From: Actinomycetes bacterium
GTDB lineage: Bacteria > Actinomycetota > Actinomycetes > Mycobacteriales > Micromonosporaceae
Direction: 5' to 3'
Length of the DNA: 14,705 bases
NCBI GenBank assembly: GCA_023437285.1
Contig: JAEZGP010000233.1
Coordinates: 1 to 14,705 of the forward strand
Shown piece by piece: positions 7,209 through 14,361 of this stretch (the first letter of the stretch is position 1; the number at the start of each line of letters is the position of its first letter). Both the position numbers and the translations under genes were made by a program. The notes beneath the pieces were generated by a model. The model ran no database searches, was not told the DNA's origin, and saw nothing but the letters and a program-made list of their open reading frames with translations.

Positions 7209-7282
7209 GCGACAGCGACCCTGAGCGAAAGCGGCACGAATGGTCCGACTTATCCGTTAGACGTTTGCGGGGGTCGGCCCGA

Positions 7283-7288
7283 TACCAT
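7283..7288 (+). promoter_or_regulatory. Possible -10 before the phoH leader
   Basis: TACCAT fits TANNNT in the 142-bp gap between the serine hydrolase and phoH. If it is used, transcription would start around 7295, leaving little or none of the AGGAGG site at 7289-7294 in the RNA. A promoter further upstream is equally possible; TTAGAC at 7257-7262 is 20 bp away, too far for a good -35. Confidence 0.3.
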
Positions 7289-7300
7289 AGGAGGAGTCCA

Positions 7301-7333
7301 GTGCTGTCGAGTTGCGGAGAGCAGGTGGCTTAG
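7301..7333 (+). CDS. Candidate 10-residue leader peptide upstream of phoH
   Basis: A GTG at 7301 is preceded at six-base spacing by AGGAGG (7289-7294), the strongest ribosome site in the window. It opens a short frame, (M)LSSCGEQVA, ending in TAG at 7331-7333. The stop is 17 bases before the phoH ATG and directly abuts a GC hairpin. The site does not fit phoH itself, whose own start has only a weak GAG. A translated leader that controls or couples phoH expression is a reasonable reading, but its existence as a made peptide is inference and conservation has not been checked. Confidence 0.45.
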   Translation: MLSSCGEQVA

Positions 7334-7345
7334 GCCCGCCGGGCC
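7333..7345 (+). promoter_or_regulatory. Small GC hairpin just before the phoH start
   Basis: GGCCC (7333-7337) and GGGCC (7341-7345) form a five-bp stem with a GCC loop. It occupies the space between the leader stop and the phoH ATG (7351), where a ribosome site would be expected, so it could limit direct initiation on phoH. Confidence 0.35.
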
Positions 7346-7350
7346 GAGAT

Positions 7351-8400
7351 ATGACCGCCAGTCCACCCCCAGCGGCACAGCCGCGCGCGCAGACCAGGAT
7401 CACGGTCGACAACCCGCAGCAGATGGTGAGCCTGCTCGGCTCGAACGACGAGATCCTCCGCTTGATCGAGCGTACGGTCGCCAGCGACGTGCATGTGCGT
7501 GGCAACGAAATCACCATTTCCGGCGCGCCGGCCGACAATGCTCTGGCCGAGCGGGTCTTCGCCGAACTACTGGAACTCATCGAGAAGGGCGAGACGCTGA
7601 CCGCAGACGCCGTCCGCCGTACGGTGGGCATGCTCGAGGAGGGCACCGCCGAGCGGCCCGCCGAGGTGCTGACTCTCAATATCCTCTCCCGTCGCGGGCG
7701 CACCATCCGCCCGAAGACGCTGGGCCAGAAGAAGTACGTGGACTCGATCGACGAGCACACGATCGTCTTCGGCATCGGCCCCGCCGGCACGGGCAAGACC
7801 TACCTGGCCATGGCCAAGGCCGTGCAGGCCCTCCAGGCCAAGCAGGTCAACCGGATCATCCTCACCCGGCCCGCCGTCGAGGCCGGCGAGCGGCTGGGCT
7901 TCCTGCCCGGCACGCTCAACGAGAAGATCGACCCGTACCTGCGTCCGCTGTACGACGCGCTGCACGACATGATCGACCCCGACTCGATCCCGCGGCTCAT
8001 GGCCAACGGCACGATCGAGGTCGCCCCGCTGGCGTACATGCGCGGCCGTACGCTCAACGACGCCTTCATCATCCTCGACGAGGCGCAGAACACGACGCCC
8101 GAGCAGATGAAGATGTTCCTCACCCGGCTCGGCTTCGGCTCCAAGATCGTGGTGACCGGTGACGTCACGCAGGTCGACCTCCCCGGCGGCACGAAGAGCG
8201 GGCTGCGGGTCGTGCGGGACATCCTCAACGAGGTCGAGGACGTGCACTTCGCGCAACTCTCCAGCGCGGACGTCGTCCGTCACCGCCTCGTCGGTGAGAT
8301 CGTGGATGCGTACGCGCGGTGGGACGCCGAGCAGGAGGCCCCGCCGGTGGTGCACGCCGTGCAGGGCCGTGGCGGCGGCCGGGCCGCCCGCAGGCGTTGA
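7351..8400 (+). CDS. phoH: PhoH family ATPase (PhoH-like protein)
   Basis: This 349-residue PhoH-like protein has an N-terminal KH-like/PhoH-specific region (about 15-100, with [11 protein letters not shown] at 48-58) and a C-terminal helicase-like NTPase. Walker A is GPAGTGKT (143-150), Walker B is FIILDEAQN (239-247), and a sensor-like [12 protein letters not shown] (267-278) follows. The family is predicted to bind ATP and RNA; the genomic link to ybeY and era, seen widely in bacteria, suggests a role in rRNA or ribosome metabolism. The start at ATG 7351 has a poor ribosome site; a TTG at 7312 in frame is rejected because the AGGAGG site lies 17 bases from it and fits the leader GTG instead. 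ybeY starts 25 bp after the stop. Confidence 0.94.
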   Translation: MTASPPPAAQPRAQTRITVDNPQQMVSLLGSNDEILRLIERTVASDVHVRGNEITISGAPADNALAERVFAELLELIEKGETLTADAVRRTVGMLEEGTAERPAEVLTLNILSRRGRTIRPKTLGQKKYVDSIDEHTIVFGIGPAGTGKTYLAMAKAVQALQAKQVNRIILTRPAVEAGERLGFLPGTLNEKIDPYLRPLYDALHDMIDPDSIPRLMANGTIEVAPLAYMRGRTLNDAFIILDEAQNTTPEQMKMFLTRLGFGSKIVVTGDVTQVDLPGGTKSGLRVVRDILNEVEDVHFAQLSSADVVRHRLVGEIVDAYARWDAEQEAPPVVHAVQGRGGGRAARRR

Positions 8401-8425
8401 ACTGAACCAGGGGAAACTCGCAACC

Positions 8426-8884
8426 GTGTCCATAGAGATCGCCAACGAGTCCGGGGCGTCCGTCGAGACCGACGCCATCCTCGCGGTGGCCCGGTACGCC
8501 CTCGACGAGATGGGCGTCAACCCGCTCGCCGAGCTGAGCATCCTGCTCGTCGACATCGGGTACATGGCCGAGCTGAACCATCGGTGGATGGGCGGCGACG
8601 GCCCCACCGATGTGCTCGCCTTCCCGATGGACGAGGGCACCATCGACCACGGCCCCGCCGAGACCGGCGCCGAGCCGGCCCTGCTGGGCGACATCGTGCT
8701 GTGCCCCGAGGTGGCGGCCACCCAGGCGGCCACCGCGGGGCACACCGCCGCCGACGAGATGCACCTGCTGACCGTGCACGGCGTGCTGCACCTGCTCGGC
8801 TACGACCACGCCGAGCCGGACGAGGAACGCGAGATGTTCAGCCTGCAGGCCAAGCTGCTGGAGGGGTGGCGAGCCACCCGATGA
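8426..8884 (+). CDS. ybeY: Endoribonuclease YbeY (rRNA maturation factor)
   Basis: This 152-residue protein carries the zinc motif [11 protein letters not shown] (118-128), with His118, His122 and His128 as metal ligands, and the upstream [20 protein letters not shown] (51-70), which matches the family 'N..yR..d.pTDVLsFp'. YbeY is a single-strand endoribonuclease needed for 16S rRNA 3' end maturation and ribosome quality control. The GTG at 8426 gives the usual [10 protein letters not shown]-terminus; an AGGGGA ribosome site is rather far (11 bases). It lies between phoH and the CBS protein in the standard actinobacterial order, and its stop is ten bases before the next start. Confidence 0.96.
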   Translation: MSIEIANESGASVETDAILAVARYALDEMGVNPLAELSILLVDIGYMAELNHRWMGGDGPTDVLAFPMDEGTIDHGPAETGAEPALLGDIVLCPEVAATQAATAGHTAADEMHLLTVHGVLHLLGYDHAEPDEEREMFSLQAKLLEGWRATR

Positions 8885-8894
8885 GGAGCCGAGG

Positions 8895-10187
8895 GTGTCC
8901 GAGGCCACTCTGATCATCGTCTCGGTCGTCCTGGTCGTCCTGGCCGGCATCTTCGCGATGTCGGACGCGGCCCTGTCGACCGTGTCGCCGGCCCGTGCGG
9001 CGGAGATGGCCCGGGAGGGCCGGCGCGGCGCCAAGTCGCTGCAGATCATCGCCACCGACGTGCCGCGGTACACGAACCTGCTGCTGCTCCTGCGCCTCGC
9101 GTGCGAGCTGACGGCGACCGTACTCGTGGCGATCCTGGCCTTTGACGCGTGGGGCACGGACTTCCCCGCGGCCCTGTTCACCGCGGGCGTCATGAGCGTG
9201 GTCAGCTTCGTGGCCGTGGGCGTCGGTCCCCGCACGATCGGCCGGCAGCACTCGTACGCCGTCGGGGCGGCCATGGCGCCGCTGGTGCGCTGGCTCGGCC
9301 GCGCGCTCGGGCCGCTGGCCACCCTGCTCATCCGGATCGGCAACGCGGTCACCCCCGGCCGCGGCTTCCGGGAGGGCCCGTTCGCCAGCCAGGTGGAGCT
9401 GCGCGAGCTGGTCGACCTGGCCGAGCAGCGCGGCGTGGTGGAACACGACGAACGCGAAATGATCCACTCGGTGTTCGCGCTGGGCGACACGATCGCCCGC
9501 GAGGTCATGGTGCCGCGCACCGAGATGGTCTGGGTCGAGTCCGACTCGACCGTCAAGCAGGCCCTCACGCTGGCGCTGCGCTCGGGCTTCTCGCGCCTGC
9601 CCGTCATCGGCGACACCGTCGACGACGTGCTGGGCATCGCCTACCTCAAGGACCTCGTGCGGCGCGAGCAGCCGGCCACCGAGCAGGTGCGCCAGGTCAT
9701 GCGCCCCGCCGCGTACGTGCCGGAGTCCAAGCACGTCGACGAGCTGCTGCGGGAGATGCAGGCGGCGCGCACCCACATGGCGATCGTCGTCGACGAGTAC
9801 GGCGGCACGGCCGGGCTGGTCACCATCGAGGACATCCTTGAGGAGATCGTCGGGGAGATCACCGACGAGTACGACGACGAGCGGCCGCCCGTGGAGCGCC
9901 TCGACGACGACCGGGTCCGCGTGACCGCGCGCCTGCCCGTCGAGGACCTCGGCGAACTGTTCGACGTGGAGCTGCCCAACGACGAGGTGGAGACCGTGGC
10001 CGGGCTGCTGGCCCAGGCGCTGGGCCGGGTGCCGATCCCCGGGGCCGTGGCCACCATCGGCGGGCTGCGCCTGGAGGCCGAGGGCGCCACCGGCCGCCGC
10101 AACCGCATCGACACCATGCTCGTGACCCGGGAGACCCCGGCCGACCTGGCCACCGAACACGACGAGAAGCAGACCGCCGACGCCTGA
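8895..10187 (+). CDS. CNNM/CorC (HlyC) family membrane protein with tandem CBS domains
   Basis: This 430-residue protein starts at GTG 8895 behind AGGAG (8884-8888), which overlaps the ybeY stop. The N-terminal DUF21/CNNM membrane domain (about 1-150) has hydrophobic segments near 5-25, 62-82, 93-112 and 122-148. Two CBS domains follow (about 200-262 and 268-328), including VMVPRTEM (204-211) and the signature DEYGGTAGLVTIEDILEEIV (300-319). A CorC_HlyC transporter-associated domain (about 338-425) closes the protein. Family members are linked to Mg2+/Co2+ efflux or homeostasis, with CBS domains sensing adenine nucleotides; the older 'hemolysin' label is misleading. It is the counterpart of the mycobacterial gene between ybeY and the CDA-like gene. 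Transport specificity is not shown. Confidence 0.93.
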   Translation: MSEATLIIVSVVLVVLAGIFAMSDAALSTVSPARAAEMAREGRRGAKSLQIIATDVPRYTNLLLLLRLACELTATVLVAILAFDAWGTDFPAALFTAGVMSVVSFVAVGVGPRTIGRQHSYAVGAAMAPLVRWLGRALGPLATLLIRIGNAVTPGRGFREGPFASQVELRELVDLAEQRGVVEHDEREMIHSVFALGDTIAREVMVPRTEMVWVESDSTVKQALTLALRSGFSRLPVIGDTVDDVLGIAYLKDLVRREQPATEQVRQVMRPAAYVPESKHVDELLREMQAARTHMAIVVDEYGGTAGLVTIEDILEEIVGEITDEYDDERPPVERLDDDRVRVTARLPVEDLGELFDVELPNDEVETVAGLLAQALGRVPIPGAVATIGGLRLEAEGATGRRNRIDTMLVTRETPADLATEHDEKQTADA

Positions 10188-10202
10188 GGAGAACCACCGT
10201 TC

Positions 10203-10574
10203 ATGCCTGAGCTGGACACCGACACCGCCCCGTTGAGCGCCGAGGACGCGAAGCTGGTGACGCTCGCCCGGTCGGCGCGCGCGCGTACCACCGCGCTGGA
10301 GGGCGCGGCCGTGCGCGACGGCGACGGACGCACGTACGCGGCGTCGACCGTGGGGCTGCCGTCGCTGACGCTGTCGGCGTTGCAGGTCGCGGTGGCCCAG
10401 GCGGTCTCGGCCGGCGCGACGGTCCTGGAGGCCGCCGCCGTCGTGACCGAGGCGTCCACCGTGGACGGCGAGGGGTACGCGGCCGTGCGCGACCTGTCGG
10501 CCGACGCCCCCGTGCACGCCGCCGCCCCGGACGGCACCGTGCTCGGCACGCTCACCGGTCCGGTCGGGGCATGA
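10203..10574 (+). CDS. Cytidine-deaminase-like protein lacking catalytic residues
   Basis: This 123-residue protein is aligned by eye to the cytidine deaminase fold: GAAVRDGDGRTYAASTV (34-50) matches 'GAA....DG..Y.g.n', and SLTLSALQVAVAQAVSAGAT (54-73) matches the helix carrying the C-A-E zinc/proton-shuttle motif. Here that motif reads Ser58-Ala59-Leu60, and the later P-C-x-x-C motif corresponds to DGEGYAAV (88-95). The whole protein contains no cysteine, so it cannot bind the usual catalytic zinc. GAGGAG lies 11 bases before the ATG. Its stop overlaps the era start (ATGA), so it is probably coupled to Era. A similar small gene sits before era in mycobacteria (Rv2365c, from memory). A structural or Era-related role is inference. 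Confidence 0.8.
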   Translation: MPELDTDTAPLSAEDAKLVTLARSARARTTALEGAAVRDGDGRTYAASTVGLPSLTLSALQVAVAQAVSAGATVLEAAAVVTEASTVDGEGYAAVRDLSADAPVHAAAPDGTVLGTLTGPVGA

Positions 10575-11500
10575 GCGGGGCCAGTCAGCGCGGTACGGGC
10601 GTGGGTTCGTTCCGCGCGGGCTTCGCCTGCTTCGTGGGCCGGCCCAACGCCGGCAAGTCCACCCTCGTCAACGCCATCGTCGGGCAGAAGATCGCCATTA
10701 CGAGTACCCGGCCGCAGACCACCCGGCACGTGGTGCGCGGCGTGGTACACCGCCCCGACGCGCAGCTCGTCTTCGTCGACACGCCCGGCCTGCACAAGCC
10801 GAAGACGGTCCTCGGCGAGCGGCTCAACGACCTGGTCCGCCAGACGTGGAGCGAGGTCGACGTGATCGGCCTGTGCCTGCCCGCCGACGAGGAGATCGGC
10901 CGCGGCGACCGGTTCATCGCCGCCGAGGTCGCCGAGCTGAAGGCGCCGGTCGTGGCGGTCGTCACGAAGACCGACCTGGTGGGTAGGGCGGAGCTGGCGC
11001 GGCGCCTCGTCGAGGTGTCGCAGCTCGGCGACTTCGCCGAGGTCGTACCGGTGAGCGCGGTGAGCGGCGACCAGCTCGACGTGCTCGTCGACGTGCTGGC
11101 GACGTACCTGCCGGCGTCGCCGCAGCTCTACCCCTCCGACATGATCACCGACGAGCCCGAGCAGGTGCTCATCGCGGAGCTGATCCGCGAGGCCGCCCTG
11201 GAGGGCGTCCGCGACGAGCTGCCGCACTCCATCGCCGTCCTCGTCGAGGAGATCCAGCGGCCCGACGAGGACGCCGGACCGCGCGCCGTGACGAAGATCT
11301 ACGCCGACGTGTACGTGGAACGGCCCAGCCAGAAGGCGATCGTCATCGGCGCCGGCGGCAGCCGCCTGCGCGAGGTCGGCACCCGCGCGCGCGGCGAGAT
11401 CGAGGACCTGCTCGACACCCGCGTCTACCTCGACCTGCACGTCCGCGTCGCCAAAGACTGGCAGCGCGACCCGCGCCAGCTGCGCCGCCTGGGCTTCTGA
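10571..11500 (+). CDS. era: GTPase Era
   Basis: This 309-residue protein has the complete Era architecture. The G domain shows G1 GRPNAGKS (23-30), G2 region with conserved Thr residues near TRPQTTRH (46-53), G3 DTPG (70-73) and G4 TKTD (132-135). The C-terminal KH domain contains VYVERPSQKAIVIGAGGSRL (residues 248-266 region; the GxxG loop is at 260-263). Era is an essential GTPase that binds the 3' end of 16S rRNA during 30S assembly. The ATG at 10571 overlaps the stop of the upstream CDA-like gene by four bases, so translation is probably coupled. After the stop, a 76-bp gap precedes the acyltransferase. Confidence 0.97.
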   Translation: MSGASQRGTGVGSFRAGFACFVGRPNAGKSTLVNAIVGQKIAITSTRPQTTRHVVRGVVHRPDAQLVFVDTPGLHKPKTVLGERLNDLVRQTWSEVDVIGLCLPADEEIGRGDRFIAAEVAELKAPVVAVVTKTDLVGRAELARRLVEVSQLGDFAEVVPVSAVSGDQLDVLVDVLATYLPASPQLYPSDMITDEPEQVLIAELIREAALEGVRDELPHSIAVLVEEIQRPDEDAGPRAVTKIYADVYVERPSQKAIVIGAGGSRLREVGTRARGEIEDLLDTRVYLDLHVRVAKDWQRDPRQLRRLGF

Positions 11501-11528
11501 CCCGCAGCGCCGCCTTCCCACCCTGTTG

Positions 11529-11566
11529 TACCCAGGCGTCTGGTTTTCGCCCGGGCCGGCTGGGTA
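11529..11566. promoter_or_regulatory. Inverted repeat in the era-acyltransferase gap
   Basis: TACCCAG (11529-11535) and CTGGGTA (11560-11566) are exact complements, separated by 24 bases. The right arm touches the putative -10 of the acyltransferase. It could be an operator or a weak era terminator; neither has support beyond position. Confidence 0.3.
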
Positions 11567-11570
11567 GGAA
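11565..11570 (+). promoter_or_regulatory. Putative -10 or ribosome site of the acyltransferase
   Basis: TAGGAA ends six bases before the ATG at 11577. As a -10 it would give a leaderless mRNA; as AGGA with seven-base spacing it would be an ordinary ribosome site. The sequence does not decide between them. Confidence 0.3.
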
Positions 11571-11576
11571 ACAGCG

Positions 11577-12692
11577 ATGCGCAACCGCTACTTTGACGTC
11601 GTCCGCGCCGTCGCCATCGTGCGGGTAGCGCTCTACCACGCGACCGGGTGGGCCGCGCTGACCATCGTTTTCCCCGCGATGGGCGTGATGTTCGCGATGG
11701 CCGGCTCCCTCATGGCCGCCTCGCTCGACAAGCACGGCGTACGCGCCGTCGGTCGACGGCTGCGCCGCCTGCTGCCGCCGTTCTGGCTCGTCGGCGCCGT
11801 GTTCGTGCCGGCCATGATGGTGTTCGGCGGGCTGCCGGTCGGCTGGCACCTGCTGCTGTGGGTGCTGCCGCTGCAGGACCCGGTCGCCAACGGGTGGGGC
11901 ACCGCCGTGCTCGGCGTCCTGTGGTACATCCGCCAGTACCTGTGGTTCGTGCTGTTGTCGCCGGTGGCGCTGTGGGCCTTCCGGCGCTGGCCGGTGCCGA
12001 TGCTCGCGGTCCCGCTCGCGCTGCGCGCCGCGGTGGACCTCGGCCTGCCGGTCCACGGCGTGGTCGCCGACTTCGGTCTCTACTTCGGCTGCTGGCTGCT
12101 CGGCTTCGCCCACCACGACAACCTGCTCGCCCGCGTCCGGCCGTGGGTGCTCGGCGCCATCGCGGGCACGCTCGCCGTCGCCGGCGCCGCCTGGGGGCTC
12201 ACCCATCCCGGTGCGCGGCCGTGGGACCTCAACGACATGCCGCTCGCCGACGCCCTGTGGTCCATGGCGTTCGTGCTCGTCCTCGTCGGCTTCGCCCCAC
12301 GCGACCTGGCGTTCATCGACCGGCTGCCGAGCGTGCGGCGCGTCGTGGCCGTGCTCAACGCGCGTGCCGTCACCGTCTACCTGTGGCATCAGGCGGCGAT
12401 CGTCGGGGCCGGCGCGCTGCTCGCCGCCGCGGGCATCAGCATGGTCGGGTCCGCCGGGGTCGCGTGGCGGGTCGCCGGCGCGACGGTGCTCGTCGTTGTC
12501 GCGATCCTCGCGTTCGGCTGGATCGAGGACGTCGCCGCCCGCCGACCTGTCCGGTTGCTGCCGGCCGCGCCGCGACACCAGGTCAGCGTGCCGGCCCCGC
12601 GACCCGGCGCGGCACAATGGTCCGATGCCGGGGATGCGCACGAAGCTGTACCGCGACGACGCGATCGTGCTGCGCGCGCAGAAGTTGGGTGA
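11577..12692 (+). CDS. Membrane acyltransferase, acyltransferase-3 (OafA-like) family
   Basis: This 371-residue, highly hydrophobic protein has about ten predicted membrane helices, judging by eye, starting near residue 28. The N-terminus RYFDVVRAVAIVRVALYH (4-21) matches the family 'R...D..Ra.ai..V...H', with Arg4, Asp7, Arg10 and the catalytic-type His21. Such enzymes transfer acetyl or other acyl groups to sugars, lipids or antibiotics at the inner membrane; the substrate here is unknown. The last helix (about 300-322) is followed by a roughly 50-residue cytoplasmic tail rich in Pro, Ala and Arg. The final 68 bases overlap recO in another frame, so part of this tail may be a by-product of the missing stop. 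M. tuberculosis has amiA2 at this position (from memory), so the gene is a lineage-specific insertion. Confidence 0.88.
   Translation: MRNRYFDVVRAVAIVRVALYHATGWAALTIVFPAMGVMFAMAGSLMAASLDKHGVRAVGRRLRRLLPPFWLVGAVFVPAMMVFGGLPVGWHLLLWVLPLQDPVANGWGTAVLGVLWYIRQYLWFVLLSPVALWAFRRWPVPMLAVPLALRAAVDLGLPVHGVVADFGLYFGCWLLGFAHHDNLLARVRPWVLGAIAGTLAVAGAAWGLTHPGARPWDLNDMPLADALWSMAFVLVLVGFAPRDLAFIDRLPSVRRVVAVLNARAVTVYLWHQAAIVGAGALLAAAGISMVGSAGVAWRVAGATVLVVVAILAFGWIEDVAARRPVRLLPAAPRHQVSVPAPRPGAAQWSDAGDAHEAVPRRRDRAARAEVG
12613..12618 (+). promoter_or_regulatory. Putative -10 of recO, leaderless arrangement
   Basis: CACAAT (5 of 6 to TACAAT/TATAAT-type) ends six bases before the recO ATG at 12625. No ribosome site is visible at a useful distance, which favours a leaderless start. 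It lies within the acyltransferase coding region. Confidence 0.4.
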
Positions 12693-13416
12693 ATCCGACC
12701 GGATCATCACACTGTTCACCCGCCGCCACGGCCGCATCCGGGCCGTCGCCCGGGGCGTGCGGCGCACCACGTCGCGCTTCGGCGCGCGGCTGGAGCCGTT
12801 CGGGCACGTCGACGTCCAGCTCGCCGGGTCGGCCACGGTCAACCCGGCCACCGTCGAACGCTCGCTGCACATGGTCAGCCAGGTCGAGGGAATCGACCTG
12901 TACGGACGCGGTTTCCTCGACGACTACCCCCGCTACACGGCGGCGTCGGCCATCGCGGAGACCGCCGAGCGGCTGACCCCCATCGAGCGTGAGCCGTCGC
13001 TGCGGCTGTTCCTGCTGACCCTCGGCGCGCTGCGCGCGCTGTCGCTGCGCGAGCACGCGGGCCCGCTGGTGCTCGACGCGTACCTGTTGCGGGCCATGAC
13101 CACGGCGGGCTGGGCGCCCGCGCTGAGCGCCTGTGCCGTCTGCGGGACGCAGGGGCGCCACGCCGCGTTCTCCGTACCGGCCGGGGGTGCGGTGTGCCCG
13201 GACTGCCGGCCACCCGGCGCCGCCCGGCCCGCCCCGGCCACCCTGGACCTCATGGTGGCCCTCGCCGACGGCGACTGGAAGATCGCTGACGCCAGCGGGG
13301 CCGGCGCGCGCCGGGAGTGCAGCGGCCTGGTCGCGGCGCACCTGCAGTGGCACCTGGAACGGGGACTACGCTCGCTGCCGTTGGTCGACCGTACGAGCAA
13401 TGGAGAGCGCACGTGA
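12625..13416 (+). CDS. recO: DNA repair protein RecO
   Basis: This 263-residue protein has an N-terminal OB-fold (about 5-85) with the characteristic [20 protein letters not shown] (9-28) and [16 protein letters not shown] (44-59). A helical middle and a four-cysteine zinc site, C170AVC173 and C191PDC194, follow. RecO works with RecR in RecF-pathway repair, loading RecA onto SSB-coated DNA and annealing strands. The ATG at 12625 is preferred over ATG 12634, because it has the CACAAT hexamer at leaderless distance and both starts keep the conserved N-terminus. It overlaps the acyltransferase by 68 bases. The stop overlaps the uppS start (GTGA), as in many actinobacteria where recO and uppS are paired. 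Confidence 0.95.
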   Translation: MPGMRTKLYRDDAIVLRAQKLGESDRIITLFTRRHGRIRAVARGVRRTTSRFGARLEPFGHVDVQLAGSATVNPATVERSLHMVSQVEGIDLYGRGFLDDYPRYTAASAIAETAERLTPIEREPSLRLFLLTLGALRALSLREHAGPLVLDAYLLRAMTTAGWAPALSACAVCGTQGRHAAFSVPAGGAVCPDCRPPGAARPAPATLDLMVALADGDWKIADASGAGARRECSGLVAAHLQWHLERGLRSLPLVDRTSNGERT

Positions 13417-14246
13417 TCAGATCCTTCGGTGGTCGTGGCCGCCGCACCGCCGCTCCCGTGGCTCGCCGGGACCCCACGCCGCACCCGTCGGGCGCCCGGC
13501 CGCCGGCGCTGCCCGCCGAGGTGCTGCCCAAGCACGTCGCGATCGTCATGGACGGCAACGGCCGCTGGGCCAAGGAGCGCGGCCTGCCCCGGACGAAGGG
13601 CCACGAGCGGGGCGAGTACTCCCTGTTCGACACGGTTGAGGGCGCCATCGAGCTGGGCATCCCGTACCTGTCGGCGTACGCGTTCTCGACGGAGAACTGG
13701 CGCCGCTCGCCGGAGGAGGTCCGCTTCCTCATGGGCTTCAACCGCGACGTCATCCGCCGCCGCCGCGACCAGCTCGTCGAACTGGGCGTACGGGTCGTCT
13801 GGTCCGGGCGGGCCGGCCGGCTGTGGAAGAGCGTGATCTCCGAGCTGCAGACGGCCGAGGAGATGTCACGGCACAACTCGACGCTCACGCTGCAGTTCTG
13901 CGTGAACTACGGCGGCCAGGCCGAGATCGCCGACGCGGCCGCCGCCCTGGCCCGCGACGTGGCGGCCGGCAAGGTCGACCCGGACCGGATCACCGAGAAG
14001 GTCTTCGCCCGCTACCTCTACCACCCCGAGGTGCCCGAGGTTGACCTGTTCCTGCGACCGTCCGGCGAGCAGCGCACGTCCAACTTCCTGCTCTGGCAGT
14101 CCGCCTACGCTGAGCTGATCTTCATGGACACCCTGTGGCCGGACTTCGACCGCCGCCACCTCTGGCACGCCTGCGAGCTGTACGCCCAACGCGACCGCCG
14201 CTTCGGCGGCGCCATCCCCAACCCGGTGCCCCTGCCGGAGTCCTGA
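13413..14246 (+). CDS. uppS: Isoprenyl transferase (undecaprenyl/decaprenyl diphosphate synthase)
   Basis: This 277-residue cis-prenyltransferase has MDGNGRWA (46-53; Asp47 is the catalytic Mg2+/pyrophosphate residue), FSTENW (91-96) and [18 protein letters not shown] (215-232), all diagnostic. It condenses isopentenyl diphosphate into a long cis-polyprenyl diphosphate, the lipid carrier for peptidoglycan and other cell-wall polymers, at the membrane-cytosol interface. The residue pattern resembles mycobacterial Rv2361c, a decaprenyl diphosphate synthase, but chain length cannot be read from motifs. The first 38 residues are a non-conserved Arg/Pro-rich extension. The start at GTG 13413 has GGAGAG five bases upstream and overlaps the recO stop. 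It is the last gene of this co-directional run. Confidence 0.96.
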   Translation: MIRSFGGRGRRTAAPVARRDPTPHPSGARPPALPAEVLPKHVAIVMDGNGRWAKERGLPRTKGHERGEYSLFDTVEGAIELGIPYLSAYAFSTENWRRSPEEVRFLMGFNRDVIRRRRDQLVELGVRVVWSGRAGRLWKSVISELQTAEEMSRHNSTLTLQFCVNYGGQAEIADAAAALARDVAAGKVDPDRITEKVFARYLYHPEVPEVDLFLRPSGEQRTSNFLLWQSAYAELIFMDTLWPDFDRRHLWHACELYAQRDRRFGGAIPNPVPLPES

Positions 14247-14361
14247 ACGTTCGGACGGTGCCGCACACCCTGCCGCCCCGAGCCGTCTGGCGATCACACG
14301 CTGACCGCCAGGCACATCGTGTCGAAGAACAGGCGACGCTGCGTTCCGGGGACGGCGGCGG
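14247..14361. other. Convergent gap between uppS and the right-edge gene
   Basis: This 115-bp gap holds only a weak hairpin, CTGGCG (14287-14292) with CGCCAG (14306-14311) around a 13-base loop, which could help terminate either convergent gene. No good promoter or gene is seen. Confidence 0.4.

Noticed and set aside
7206..7228. Direct repeat TGAGCGA (7206-7212 and 7222-7228) after the serine hydrolase
   Set aside because: Only two seven-base copies, one including the stop codon; likely chance.
7312..7350. TTG start for a longer PhoH
   Set aside because: The ribosome site at 7289-7294 is too far from it and fits GTG 7301; the 13 extra residues are not family-like.
10203..10574. Calling the gene an active cytidine deaminase (cdd)
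   Set aside because: None of the zinc-binding cysteines or the catalytic glutamate is present.
8838..11584. Very long antisense frames on the minus strand (8838-10517 and 9641-11584)
   Set aside because: They mirror the CBS, CDA-like and era genes. Long stop-free antisense frames are expected at this GC content, and their translations are His/Arg/Gly-rich with no recognisable domain.
11343..12872. 509-residue minus-strand frame opposite era, acyltransferase and recO
   Set aside because: Low-complexity, highly charged translation without motifs, and it lies opposite three well-supported genes.
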